Below the pieces are notes generated by a model. That model made no database searches. It saw only the letters and a program-made list of their open reading frames with translations, and was not told where the DNA came from. The translations under genes and the position numbers were made by a program. Shown piece after piece: positions 1 to 8,051 of a stretch of DNA of 43,858 bases. Within the stretch, counting starts at the first letter, position 1; every line of letters begins with the position of its first letter. Location: positions 29,335 through 73,192 of the forward strand of contig PXRR01000040.1 of the NCBI GenBank assembly GCA_003021975.1, given 5' to 3'. This DNA is from Halobacteriales archaeon QS_5_70_17 (GTDB taxonomy: Archaea > Halobacteriota > Halobacteria > Halobacteriales > Haloarculaceae).

Positions 1-42
1 ATCGGCAGAAAGAGGCAAGTAGCCGTCCGCCGGCCTAGCGGT

Positions 43-1116
43 ATGCGCGAACTCGCGGTGGTCGTCGGCACCCGACCGGAGATCATCAAGATGGCTCCGG
101 TCGTCCGGGCCGCGACGGACCGGTTCGACCTCCACCTGGTTCACACGGGACAGCACTACGACGACGAGATGAGCGGCGCGTTCTTCGCGTCGCTGGACCT
201 GCCGGCCCCCGACGAGAACCTCTCGATCGGGTCGGGCACGCAGGCCGAGCAGACCGCCGACGGGCTGGTCGGCGTCGAGTCGATGCTCACCGAGCGCGAG
301 CCGGCGGCCGTGCTCGCGCTGGGAGACACCAACGCCGTCCTCTCGACGGCCATCGCCGCCTCGAAGCTCCCGACGGCCTTCGGTCACATTGAGGCCGGCC
401 TGCGGAGCTTCGACCGCACCATGCCCGAGGAGGTCAACCGCGTCGTCGCCGACCACGTCGCGGAGTTCTCCTTCGCCCCCACCGAACAGGCCGTCGAGCA
501 CCTCGCCGACGAGGGGGTCACCGCCGGCGTCTACGAGACCGGCAACACCATCGTCGACGCCTGCCGGGAGCACGTCCCGCTCGCCGAGGAGCGCTCGGAC
601 GTCCTCGAGGAACTCGGTCTGCCGGAGCCGTACGTCGCCGCCACGATCCACCGCCCGCACAACACCGACGACCCCGAGCGCCTCCGGGCGATCATGGGCG
701 CTCTCGACGGCGCGGGCGCCCCCGTCGTCCTCCCCGCCCACCCGCGGACGCAGTCGGTGCTCGACGACCTCGGTTACGAGCCGACGGGCAGCCTCGAACT
801 CGTCGGGCCGCTGGACTACCTCGACTTCCTGAAACTGCTGGACAACGCGACGGTGGCGGTCACCGACTCCGGCGGGATCCAGGAGGAGGCGTCCATCCTC
901 GAGGTGCCCTGTCTCACCGTCCGGCCCAACACCGAGCGCCCCGAGACCGTCGACGCCGGCGTCAACCAGCTCGTCGAACCCGGGGAACTGCGCGGGCGCG
1001 TCGAGACGCTGCTCGAGGACGACGCCGCTCGCGCGGCGATGACGGGTCACCCGGACCTCTACGGGGACGGCCGCGCCGGCGAGCGCATCGTCGACGTGCT
1101 CGACGAGCACTGTTAG
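43..1116 (+). CDS. wecB: UDP-N-acetylglucosamine 2-epimerase (non-hydrolysing)
   Basis: Interconverts UDP-GlcNAc and UDP-ManNAc in the cytoplasm, supplying an N-acetylhexosamine for surface glycans. The 357-residue protein matches the usual family length and opens with the family signature VVGTRPEIIKMAPV (residues 7-20); further family motifs are HTGQH (34-38), LGDTNA (93-98), HIEAGLRS, PEEVNR and, near residue 275, TDSGGIQEEA. These motifs hold the UDP-sugar binding and catalytic acidic residues in known WecB/MnaA enzymes. The stop codon TAG is followed at once by the ATG of the next gene, so the two are probably one transcript with a glycosyltransferase. The ATG start leaves no spare N-terminal extension before the GTRPE motif. 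Assignment is firm; which glycan it serves is inferred from context. Confidence 0.95.
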   Translation: MRELAVVVGTRPEIIKMAPVVRAATDRFDLHLVHTGQHYDDEMSGAFFASLDLPAPDENLSIGSGTQAEQTADGLVGVESMLTEREPAAVLALGDTNAVLSTAIAASKLPTAFGHIEAGLRSFDRTMPEEVNRVVADHVAEFSFAPTEQAVEHLADEGVTAGVYETGNTIVDACREHVPLAEERSDVLEELGLPEPYVAATIHRPHNTDDPERLRAIMGALDGAGAPVVLPAHPRTQSVLDDLGYEPTGSLELVGPLDYLDFLKLLDNATVAVTDSGGIQEEASILEVPCLTVRPNTERPETVDAGVNQLVEPGELRGRVETLLEDDAARAAMTGHPDLYGDGRAGERIVDVLDEHC

Positions 1117-2160
1117 ATGCGCGTCCTCTGGCTGACGCCGGACAAGCCCGCCGACATCAGCGTCGGCCGCCGCCGGATCGCCGAGCACCTCGAACGGAGC
1201 GGGATCGAAGTCACGCTCCGGGGCACCACCCCCGGGACCGCCCTGCGGTCGCTGCGGGAGTGCGCGCGTGGGCGCTACGACGCCGTCGTCGGGACCACTC
1301 GCGCGGGCGCGTTCGTCGGCGCCGCCGCCAGGCTGCTCGGGACGCCGCTGGTCGTCGACCACGTCGACCCGATCCGGCAGTTCGCCGGGACGCACCCGCG
1401 GCCGCTGGCGGCGACGGTCCGCGTCGCGGAGAACGCCGCCTTCGCGCTGGCCGACCGCGTCCTGTACGTCTACGAAGAGGAACGTCCCCGGGTCGAGCGG
1501 TACGCCCGCGGCGCGATCGAGACGGACCTCGGCGTGGCCTACGACCGTTTCGCCGACCCCGATCCGGCGGCCGTCGAGCGCGCCCGCGAACGTCTCGCGG
1601 GCGCGGGCGTCGACCTCGACGGCCGGATCGCCGTCTACGTCGGCGGCCTCGAACCGATCTACCGCGTCCCGGAGTTGCTGGCCGCGATGACCCACCGCCC
1701 GGAGTGGACGCTGGTCGTCCTCGGCGCCGGGTCGCTCGAGGACCGGGTCGAGCGGGCCGCCCGCGAGCGCGAGAACGTGGCCTTCCTCGGGACCGTCCCC
1801 CACGAGGACGTTCCGGGCTACCTCGCGGCCGCCGACGTCGGCCTCTCGCTGGTCGACGACCCCCACACCCTGAAGGTACTGGAGTACGCCGCCGCGGGAC
1901 TGGGCGTCGTGCAGGCGGCGGGCCGGGCCGAAGCGCGGTTCGGCGATTGCGTCGAGTACTGCGACACCCGGCCTCGGGGGATCGCCGACGCGATCCAGCG
2001 GGCCGGCGATCGCGGTACGAGCGACGCGTTTCGCGAGCGAATCCGGCAGTTCGACTACGGGACGGTGGCGGGGGACTACCGGGAGGCGCTACGGGCGGTC
2101 GTCGGAAGTGACGGCGACGGCGGCAGCGACGCCGACCCGACGGACGGTCACTCGACGTAA
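1117..2160 (+). CDS. Glycosyltransferase, GT4-like (GT-B fold)
   Basis: Predicted cytoplasmic sugar transferase of 347 residues, directly following wecB with zero spacing. The N-terminal half begins MRVLWLTPDKPADISVGRRR, a typical GT-B opening; the C-terminal half has the nucleotide-sugar binding pattern VYVGGLEPIYRVPELLAAM followed by FLGTVPHEDVPGYLAAADVG and LKVLEYAAAG, corresponding to the E-x7-E region, here reduced to a single clear Glu. The last 20 residues are Asp/Gly/Ser-rich and look dispensable. The 3' end overlaps by 13 bases the 3' end of the opposing sulfatase-like gene. Donor and acceptor cannot be read from the sequence; pairing with wecB suggests an N-acetylhexosamine or derived sugar. 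Confidence 0.88.
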   Translation: MRVLWLTPDKPADISVGRRRIAEHLERSGIEVTLRGTTPGTALRSLRECARGRYDAVVGTTRAGAFVGAAARLLGTPLVVDHVDPIRQFAGTHPRPLAATVRVAENAAFALADRVLYVYEEERPRVERYARGAIETDLGVAYDRFADPDPAAVERARERLAGAGVDLDGRIAVYVGGLEPIYRVPELLAAMTHRPEWTLVVLGAGSLEDRVERAARERENVAFLGTVPHEDVPGYLAAADVGLSLVDDPHTLKVLEYAAAGLGVVQAAGRAEARFGDCVEYCDTRPRGIADAIQRAGDRGTSDAFRERIRQFDYGTVAGDYREALRAVVGSDGDGGSDADPTDGHST

Positions 2161-3104
2161 CCCAGCGCGCTCAGTCGATCGGAGACCGCGTCGTCGTCTG
2201 CTTTCGTTCCTGAACCGACCGATCCGACGCGGATCGCCCGACGGTGTCCGATCGTCTGGACCGCCCACGGGACGGTGATGAGGTCGTAGTGACGACAGCC
2301 CACGGGATGACCGTAGAGCTGGACCGGGATCGGGGAGCCGCGCTCGCCGAGCAGGTTACCGTGATCCGAGGTGACGACGACCTTCCCCTCGATGGCGTCG
2401 ACCAGTTCCGAGACGTGCTCGAGGACGTACTCGAGGTTGCGTCGGTAGCCCGCCCACACTTCGTCGTGGGAGACGTACCCGTAGCGCAGTGCCTCCCAGA
2501 CGTCGTGAGCGCGGCTGTCGGCGTTGGCGTTCTCGATCTCGCCGGTCCCGCCCCAGTCGGTGAACTGCAGGTCCGGATCGCGGACGAACGGGTAGTGGGG
2601 CTGCATGTAGTGGACGACCTGGCGCTTCTCGGGGTACTCCTCGTGGCTCTCGATGGCGGCCTCCGTCACCGCCTCCGCCGGGATGCTCCCTAACTCCTCG
2701 TCGAACGCCTCGTACCAGACCTCGATGAGGCGGTGGAAGGCCCCGGGCGCGTGTCGTGAGGTCGTCGGGTTCCCGGTGACGTAGACGATGTCGCCGTGGG
2801 GAGCCGTCTCGGCGAACGCCCGGGTGGTCCACTCGCTGGTCGCGCTCCCCGGGCTCTCCGTTCGATCGTACTCGTCGTACGCGCTCGTGTCGACGACCTC
2901 CTCGAAGAGGTCGTACCGGCAGGCGTCGAGAACGATCAGCGTGTCCCAGTCGGCACCGACGACGTCCGTCGCGCAGTCGCGTCGGACCGCCCGCGTTATC
3001 GGCCCGTTGATCCGCGCCTGTACGCGGTTCGACCACCAGTCAGTGTCGTCCCAGTTGCGGCGGATCTCGTCGTAAGCGTACGATACTGCACGCGAGGGGC
3101 ACAT
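2148..3104 (-). CDS. Sulfatase-like / alkaline-phosphatase superfamily protein (haloarchaeal type)
   Basis: A 318-residue protein of the alkaline-phosphatase/sulfatase fold. Visible motifs are LIVLDACRYD (about 56-65, metal-binding Asp in the first strand), GSATSEW (86-92, likely nucleophile Ser/Thr region), HYMQPHYPF and VVVTSDHGNLLGERG (second metal site). The formylglycine motif C-x-P-x-R is absent, so it is more likely a phospho- or sulfo-transferase/hydrolase using Ser or Thr than a classical sulfatase. I place the start at ATG 3104: the longer frame to 3248 adds arginine-rich sequence, whereas the paralogue at 8048-8947 aligns from here (both have S/A-Y-A-x-x-E-I-R then W-W-x-N-R). A TATA-like ggtttatcc lies about 30 bases upstream. 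Probably acts on cell-surface glycan or lipid groups, though no signal peptide is seen. Confidence 0.8.
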   Translation of the reverse strand: MCPSRAVSYAYDEIRRNWDDTDWWSNRVQARINGPITRAVRRDCATDVVGADWDTLIVLDACRYDLFEEVVDTSAYDEYDRTESPGSATSEWTTRAFAETAPHGDIVYVTGNPTTSRHAPGAFHRLIEVWYEAFDEELGSIPAEAVTEAAIESHEEYPEKRQVVHYMQPHYPFVRDPDLQFTDWGGTGEIENANADSRAHDVWEALRYGYVSHDEVWAGYRRNLEYVLEHVSELVDAIEGKVVVTSDHGNLLGERGSPIPVQLYGHPVGCRHYDLITVPWAVQTIGHRRAIRVGSVGSGTKADDDAVSDRLSALGYVE

Positions 3105-3315
3105 CTCACCTGTTGTCACTCCGTCCCCGGGGATAAACCGTTCGTCTACCGCTCCGAGCGTTCGATCGGACGCGACGCCCTCTGGTGGAACTCGCCGGTT
3201 CGTGAGTCCGCCTCGATCCGGTCTATGCGCTTGCGGGCCGCAGGTCACCTTCCCTGTCCTGCCGATGGACGCGCGATAGCAAGATACTCGGGTGCTCGTC
3301 GCATCACGCGAGCCG

Positions 3316-4770
3316 ATGACCGATCTCGTATTCGTTACGATCGACTCCCTCCGCGCCGATCACGTCGGCGCCTTCGGCTACGACCGGCCGACGACGCCGA
3401 CGATCGACGACCTCGCCGCCAGCGGTCACCGGTTCGAGAACGCCTTCGCCCACGCTTGCTCGACGCGACCTTCGTTTCCCTCCATCCTCACGTCCTCCTA
3501 CCCGCTGATGTACGGGGGATTCGAGCGGCTCTCTCCGGACCGGACGATCGTCTCCGAGGCGCTCGCCGACGCCGGATACACCAACGCCGGCTTCCACTCG
3601 AATCTCTTCCTGTCGGCGGACTTCGGGTACGACAGGGGCTGGGAGACGTACTTCGACTCGAAGACCGATCCGTCAGCGACGGCCCGCCTGCGCCAGGCCG
3701 TCAAGGACCACCTCGATCAGGAGGGCCGACTCTTCCAGTTTCTCGCACGCGCGTTCTCCGCCGCCGAGCGACAGGCCGGGGTCAACGTCGGCGCGGCCTA
3801 CGTCGTCGCCGACGACATCACCGACCGGGTCCTCGAGTGGGTCCGCTCGCGGGCCGCCCGCACCGGCCCTCGGTTCCTGTGGGTTCACTATATGGACGTC
3901 CACCACCCGTACGTCCCGCCCGCGGACTACCAGCGCCGGTTCCGGAACGACCCCGTCGAGAAGCGCGAGGCGGTCCAACTCCGCCGAAAGATGGTCGAGA
4001 ACCCCGACGACCTCACCGCGGCGGAACACGAGACACTCGTCGACCTCTACGACGCCGAGATACGGTTCGCCGACGCCGAGATCGGCCGGTTGCTTCGGGG
4101 TGTCCGCGACGCGTGGGGGAGCGATCCGCTGACGGTCGTGACCGCCGATCACGGGGAGGCGTTCGGCGAGCACGGACCGTACAGCCACCCGAACAACTTC
4201 TACGACGAGGTCCAGCACGTCCCGCTGGTGGTCTCGCTATCCGGGGACAGGCACGGGGACGGGGACGGGGACACCGGCGAGGGAGGACAGGTCCACGACG
4301 AGCTCGTCGGCCTGATGGACGTGGCCCCGACGCTCGTCGACTACGCCGACGGCACCGTCCCGGACGCGTTCGACGGGTACAGCCTCCGCCCGCTGCTGGA
4401 GGATGGAGAGTGGGTCCGCGAGGAGGTGATCGGCGACCACGAGGGCGGCAGCGAGTTGACCGTCGCGGTCCGGACGCGGGACCGGAAGTACATTCGCGTC
4501 GAATCGACCGACCAGACGGCCGAACCGTCGGTTGTCGCTGCCGGCGATCGATCGATCGAGGGAGACGTCCACGAGGGACTGTACGACCTCGCGGCCGACC
4601 CCGGCGAGACGGAGAACCTCGCGGCCGATCGCCCCGAGGAGCGGGCGGTGTTCCGCGAGACGGTCGCGGCACACCTGCGCGCCGTCGAGGACACTCGCAC
4701 CGACGTCGGGGCCGTCGAGATGGACGAGGAGGTCAAGTCGCGCCTTGAGGACCTCGGCTATCGGGAGTGA
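3316..4770 (+). CDS. Sulfatase family hydrolase
   Basis: A 484-residue sulfatase-fold protein. It starts LVFVTIDSLRADHVGAFGY (metal Asp10), has the active-site region HACSTRPSFPSILTSSYP (about 46-63), HYMDVHHPYVPP, TADHGEAFGEHG, and a C-terminal YDLAADPGETENLA typical of sulfatases. Cys48 occupies the nucleophile region, but the next residues are Ser-Thr-Arg-Pro rather than the x-Pro-x-Arg needed for ordinary formylglycine maturation; Ser/Thr may be the nucleophile. A hexamer repeat encodes an acidic GDGDGDTGEG loop at 4255-4272. GTG at 3292 gives eight extra residues; ATG 3316 is preferred because the fold begins right after it. Divergent from the sulfatase-like gene ending at 2148. The substrate is probably a sulfate or phosphate ester on surface glycan. 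Confidence 0.85.
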   Translation: MTDLVFVTIDSLRADHVGAFGYDRPTTPTIDDLAASGHRFENAFAHACSTRPSFPSILTSSYPLMYGGFERLSPDRTIVSEALADAGYTNAGFHSNLFLSADFGYDRGWETYFDSKTDPSATARLRQAVKDHLDQEGRLFQFLARAFSAAERQAGVNVGAAYVVADDITDRVLEWVRSRAARTGPRFLWVHYMDVHHPYVPPADYQRRFRNDPVEKREAVQLRRKMVENPDDLTAAEHETLVDLYDAEIRFADAEIGRLLRGVRDAWGSDPLTVVTADHGEAFGEHGPYSHPNNFYDEVQHVPLVVSLSGDRHGDGDGDTGEGGQVHDELVGLMDVAPTLVDYADGTVPDAFDGYSLRPLLEDGEWVREEVIGDHEGGSELTVAVRTRDRKYIRVESTDQTAEPSVVAAGDRSIEGDVHEGLYDLAADPGETENLAADRPEERAVFRETVAAHLRAVEDTRTDVGAVEMDEEVKSRLEDLGYRE

Positions 4771-4972
4771 TCGGTCGCCTGAGATGGATCGACACACATC
4801 GAGTGGGGAATGTCTCTGTCGTGAGTCGAGATCAGCGTTCGTCGCCCCGACGTTCGAATCTGAGTTCTGAAGTCCCTTCTCATTCGACCCACGTGACGCA
4901 GTCGCTAACGGTCTCTGAGAGGATCCGGCTACCTGATGCGGTCTAGGGGATCATCGGTGGACCGATCGGGTT
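4771..4972. other. Intergenic stretch, nothing recognised
   Basis: Two hundred bases between the stop of the plus-strand sulfatase and the stop of the minus-strand flippase. The genes converge here. I see no supported reading frame, RNA gene or clear terminator hairpin. Confidence 0.6.
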
Positions 4973-6517
4973 TCACCGAACGAGTTTCTCGGCGATCCGT
5001 TTGAACGGCCCGAGGTCGATCCCTATCTCCTCCTCGAGGCTCCAGAGGAGCAGTATCTCTTCGTCCTCGATGCCGCCGAATCTGGCGATTATGAGGAGGT
5101 ACAGCGCCAGAAACAGGGCAAACATCCCCACTAGGAGTAGAAGCGTTACCGAGAGATAGACGGTTATCACCCAGTAGAGTATCCCTACGAGACCGAACGC
5201 GATGACTGTAGGCCTGATCATCCCGCTCGTGAACGGTTGGATTCCTGTCTCCCGGTAGAGCTGGTACGTGTACAGGGTGTTGAGCAGTCCGTACGACACT
5301 GACGTTGCGATCGCGGCACCGACGATGCCGTATTGGGGGATGAGGAGGAGGTTGAGCCCGATGTTCGTAACCGCGACGGCGATATTGTCGTACATGATCG
5401 TCCGAGTCCGGCCGACAGAGGTCAACGCGTTCCCGTTAGGGCCGACGATCGCGTGCGTGAAGAACCCTATCGACAGAATCGATAGGGCGAGGGCGCCCGA
5501 GACGTACTCTCTGCCGAAGGTGAGTTTGAGTACCATCTCGGGGAAGAGCGCCACCACGAGGAAGATCGGGAGCGTCGCGAGGAGGATCCACTTCGAGGTG
5601 ACCTGATAGGTACGGCGCATTTCTCCAACTGAGGCCTCCGCGTCGAGCGACGAGATAGCCGGCATGACCATGAATCCGAACACAGAGAGGACGACCGTGA
5701 GCAACTGGCCGAGGGGATAGACGACGTTGTAGATACCGACGGCCCCCGTCGATTCGAAGTATCCTAAAAAAAAGGTATCAATATGGGATAAAATCTGAAG
5801 CATGGCTGCAGTTATCATCAGGGGGGCCGAGAACGCCAGGAGTTCTCGTCGCATGGGGGCCGGTTCGACGTCGTCGAAAAGAGGGGTATGCCGGACCAGA
5901 TAGTACAGTCCGAGCGTTCCGGCGGTGATGTACGCGAACCCGTACGCCCACGCGGCTGCGACGGCGCCGAGCCCGAATGCGAGGACCCCCGCGATCAACA
6001 CGAACCGCGTTATCGGTAGCGTGAGGTGCTGAATGACGACCTTAGGGAGCGATTGCTGCATGCCTTGGACGCTTCCAACTGTCAACCGGACGAGCGCTGC
6101 GAACGGGAGAGCGACGCTGAACACCCTGATGACGGGTGCGACGGAGGGGTCGTGAAACGCGTGGATGGCAATCGCGTCCGCGGCGACGAAGATGACGCCG
6201 CTGGTGAGTACCGCCAGTGGAATCGCCACTTGCAAGGCCGATACGAGTACCCCCCGTCGTCTGGACGGTGTATCGTACCGGGGCAGGTACCGTCCGATCC
6301 CCGAGTCGAGTCCGACGAGGACGATGATCGATCCCGCCGTCATGAGCTTCAATCCGAGGGCGACTGCTCCGTAGTTGATCGGTCCGAGATACCGGGCGAT
6401 GAGCAATTGCGCCAGAAACGAGATACCGAGTTCGAGGATCGTTCCGGCGAAGAGGATTCCGGCGCCGCTGAAGAGACGACGAAACCGATCGATTTCGTCG
6501 TCGGCGTTCTCCCCCAT
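4973..6517 (-). CDS. Wzx-like polysaccharide flippase (MOP/MATE superfamily)
   Basis: A 514-residue integral membrane protein with about 12-14 hydrophobic segments, starting with a short acidic cytoplasmic tail and then RRLFSGAGILFAGTILELGI, a typical polysaccharide-biosynthesis (RfbX/Wzx) opening, followed by LIARYLGPINYGAVALGLKL. Expected role: flipping lipid-linked oligosaccharide across the cell membrane. ATG 6517 is chosen; the open frame to 6769 adds arginine-rich out-of-family sequence overlapping the methyltransferase. It is the last gene of the operon running from 8947, five bases after the methyltransferase stop. Codon use is markedly less GC-rich than in the rest of the window, and an eight-base A run (5766-5773 on the plus strand) encodes Phe-Phe-Leu. 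Both hint at acquisition from outside or relaxed selection. Confidence 0.9.
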   Translation of the reverse strand: MGENADDEIDRFRRLFSGAGILFAGTILELGISFLAQLLIARYLGPINYGAVALGLKLMTAGSIIVLVGLDSGIGRYLPRYDTPSRRRGVLVSALQVAIPLAVLTSGVIFVAADAIAIHAFHDPSVAPVIRVFSVALPFAALVRLTVGSVQGMQQSLPKVVIQHLTLPITRFVLIAGVLAFGLGAVAAAWAYGFAYITAGTLGLYYLVRHTPLFDDVEPAPMRRELLAFSAPLMITAAMLQILSHIDTFFLGYFESTGAVGIYNVVYPLGQLLTVVLSVFGFMVMPAISSLDAEASVGEMRRTYQVTSKWILLATLPIFLVVALFPEMVLKLTFGREYVSGALALSILSIGFFTHAIVGPNGNALTSVGRTRTIMYDNIAVAVTNIGLNLLLIPQYGIVGAAIATSVSYGLLNTLYTYQLYRETGIQPFTSGMIRPTVIAFGLVGILYWVITVYLSVTLLLLVGMFALFLALYLLIIARFGGIEDEEILLLWSLEEEIGIDLGPFKRIAEKLVR

Positions 6518-6522
6518 CGTTG

Positions 6523-7074
6523 CTACTCCAGTTTCTGGAGTGTGAACTCCAGGACTCCGGTTACGTAGGGGAGCTTCACCAGCTCGATCAGCGACGGGTT
6601 TCGCACCGACCACTGCTTGAGCAGCCACGACGGCGGGCGCACGTACCACTTGCCGGAGGTGAGAAATAGCCGCACGTTCCGGTCGACGAGGGTGAACTCG
6701 AAATCCGATCCGATTTCGTAGGAGAGTTGGTCGTCGTCGGTGTAGTACATCGGCGTCCGCCAGTACCACTGTGATCTGTGGGTGGGATCGTTCTTCGCGC
6801 TACGACTGTGGGCGAGCGGCACCTCCGCATGGATCGTCCCGTCCGGTCGAAGCGACTCGTAGGCCCGACGAAACACCTCCGGGAGGTCGTCGTGGGCGAT
6901 ATGCTCGAGGACGTGGTAGGCCTCGATTCGATCAAAGGATTCCGGTTTGATCGGCCACTCTTCGGTTAGATCGGCGACGACGTCGACGCCAGACACTCCC
7001 GCGATGTCCATGTTAACAGCTCTAGGGACAGGATCGCGTCCACCGCCCAGCTCCAGCGTTCGGTTTTCCTTCAT
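6523..7074 (-). CDS. SAM-dependent methyltransferase, class I
   Basis: A 183-residue class I methyltransferase. Motif I is LELGGGRDPVPRAVNMD (residues 7-23; SAM-binding glycine loop with the acidic residue at the end of the second strand), followed by ADLTEEWPIKPESFDRIEAYHVLEHI, the acidic-loop and motif IV-like H-V-L-E-H typical of methyltransferases in glycan clusters. The start ATG overlaps the stop of the upstream glycosyltransferase (ATGA), and the flippase begins five bases downstream, so it is part of the glycan operon. It may methylate a sugar on the surface oligosaccharide; that is inferred from neighbours. Confidence 0.82.
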   Translation of the reverse strand: MKENRTLELGGGRDPVPRAVNMDIAGVSGVDVVADLTEEWPIKPESFDRIEAYHVLEHIAHDDLPEVFRRAYESLRPDGTIHAEVPLAHSRSAKNDPTHRSQWYWRTPMYYTDDDQLSYEIGSDFEFTLVDRNVRLFLTSGKWYVRPPSWLLKQWSVRNPSLIELVKLPYVTGVLEFTLQKLE

Positions 7075-8051
7075 CGTCCGTACAAAATCTCATCGTAGGT
7101 GTTCAGATATTCGTCTGCGGTTTTCCGCCACGAGAAGCGCCGTGCCCGTTCGATCCCCCGCCGCTCCAGTTCGGCCCTGTACTCGTCGTCCATGATGATT
7201 CGCCGGAGCAACGCGGCGTGTTCGACCGGATCCATCGGATCGTCGACATAGGCGGCGGCACCCGCGCATACTTCGTGTGGGGATCCCCGATTCGTCGTAA
7301 CGACTGCCGTTCCGCAGGCCATCGCCTCCACGAACGGTAGTCCGAACCCCTCGTACAGCGTCGGCAGGTACAGCGCCGCGGCCCGATTGTAGTACTCGAT
7401 CAGTTCCTCCTCCGAGACGTAGCCGGTCACCTCGGCGTTGGCGGGGAGTTCGTCCGGATACTCTCCCCACATCTTGCCGGGAAGCACGAACCGCACATCA
7501 GGCATCTCGGCGATTGTATCGACGATCGTCGGGACGTTTTTCCTCGGATTTCTGTTGTTGACGACTACCAGTACGAAGGGATCATCGGTATCCGTCGGTG
7601 TCCGGTTTCGGTAACTCTCATTGCGGCCCAGTGGAATAACTCGCGTCCGGCTCTCGGGAACGCCCCCACGTTCGACGGCGAGTTCGCGCGTGTATTCGGT
7701 ACTGAATCCGATTCGCTGGGGCCGGTGCGAGGTCACCCGGAAGATCGCCCGCATGAGCATGAATATCCGGTGACCGGGACGAGCGAGGAGTTCTCGGCGA
7801 GACCGCCACCAGTGGTAGCCACCGTGCTGTGTGACGACCATCGGCTTCGACGACAGCCAGACGCCGATGTCCCGCCGCCGAAACGGGATCGTGTTGAGAT
7901 GGACCAGATCGGCACGCTCCCACTCCTCAACTTCGGTGGCGTTCTCGTCTTCGAGCACCCGCTCTTTTATCTGTTCGATGCAGTAGAGACCGCTGCTCTT
8001 GCTGTCGTAATGAGTGTCGAACCAGATTCCGGTCGGCCGGTCGAGCGTCAT
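7071..8051 (-). CDS. Glycosyltransferase, GT4 family
   Basis: A 326-residue GT-B transferase. The C-terminal domain has VVVNNRNPRKNVPTIVDTI, VTGYVSEEELIEYYNRAAAL and the E-x7-E signature EGFGLPFVEAMACGTAVV followed by GSPHEV, the pattern for nucleotide-sugar binding in retaining GT4 enzymes. ATG 8051 overlaps the stop of the sulfatase-like gene (ATGA), which fixes the start; the open frame to 8441 is a shadow. Likely adds a hexose to the lipid-linked glycan in the cytoplasm. The whole operon 8947-4973 reads sulfatase-like, glycosyltransferase, methyltransferase, flippase. Confidence 0.9.
   Translation of the reverse strand: MTLDRPTGIWFDTHYDSKSSGLYCIEQIKERVLEDENATEVEEWERADLVHLNTIPFRRRDIGVWLSSKPMVVTQHGGYHWWRSRRELLARPGHRIFMLMRAIFRVTSHRPQRIGFSTEYTRELAVERGGVPESRTRVIPLGRNESYRNRTPTDTDDPFVLVVVNNRNPRKNVPTIVDTIAEMPDVRFVLPGKMWGEYPDELPANAEVTGYVSEEELIEYYNRAAALYLPTLYEGFGLPFVEAMACGTAVVTTNRGSPHEVCAGAAAYVDDPMDPVEHAALLRRIIMDDEYRAELERRGIERARRFSWRKTADEYLNTYDEILYGR

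Noticed and set aside
3105-3248. N-terminal extension of the sulfatase-like gene
   Set aside because: The extra 48 residues are Arg/Pro/Gly-rich, absent from the paralogue, and a TATA box fits ATG 3104.
4255-4272. Triple GGGGAC repeat as a possible regulatory or mobile repeat
   Set aside because: It lies in frame in the sulfatase and encodes an ordinary acidic loop.
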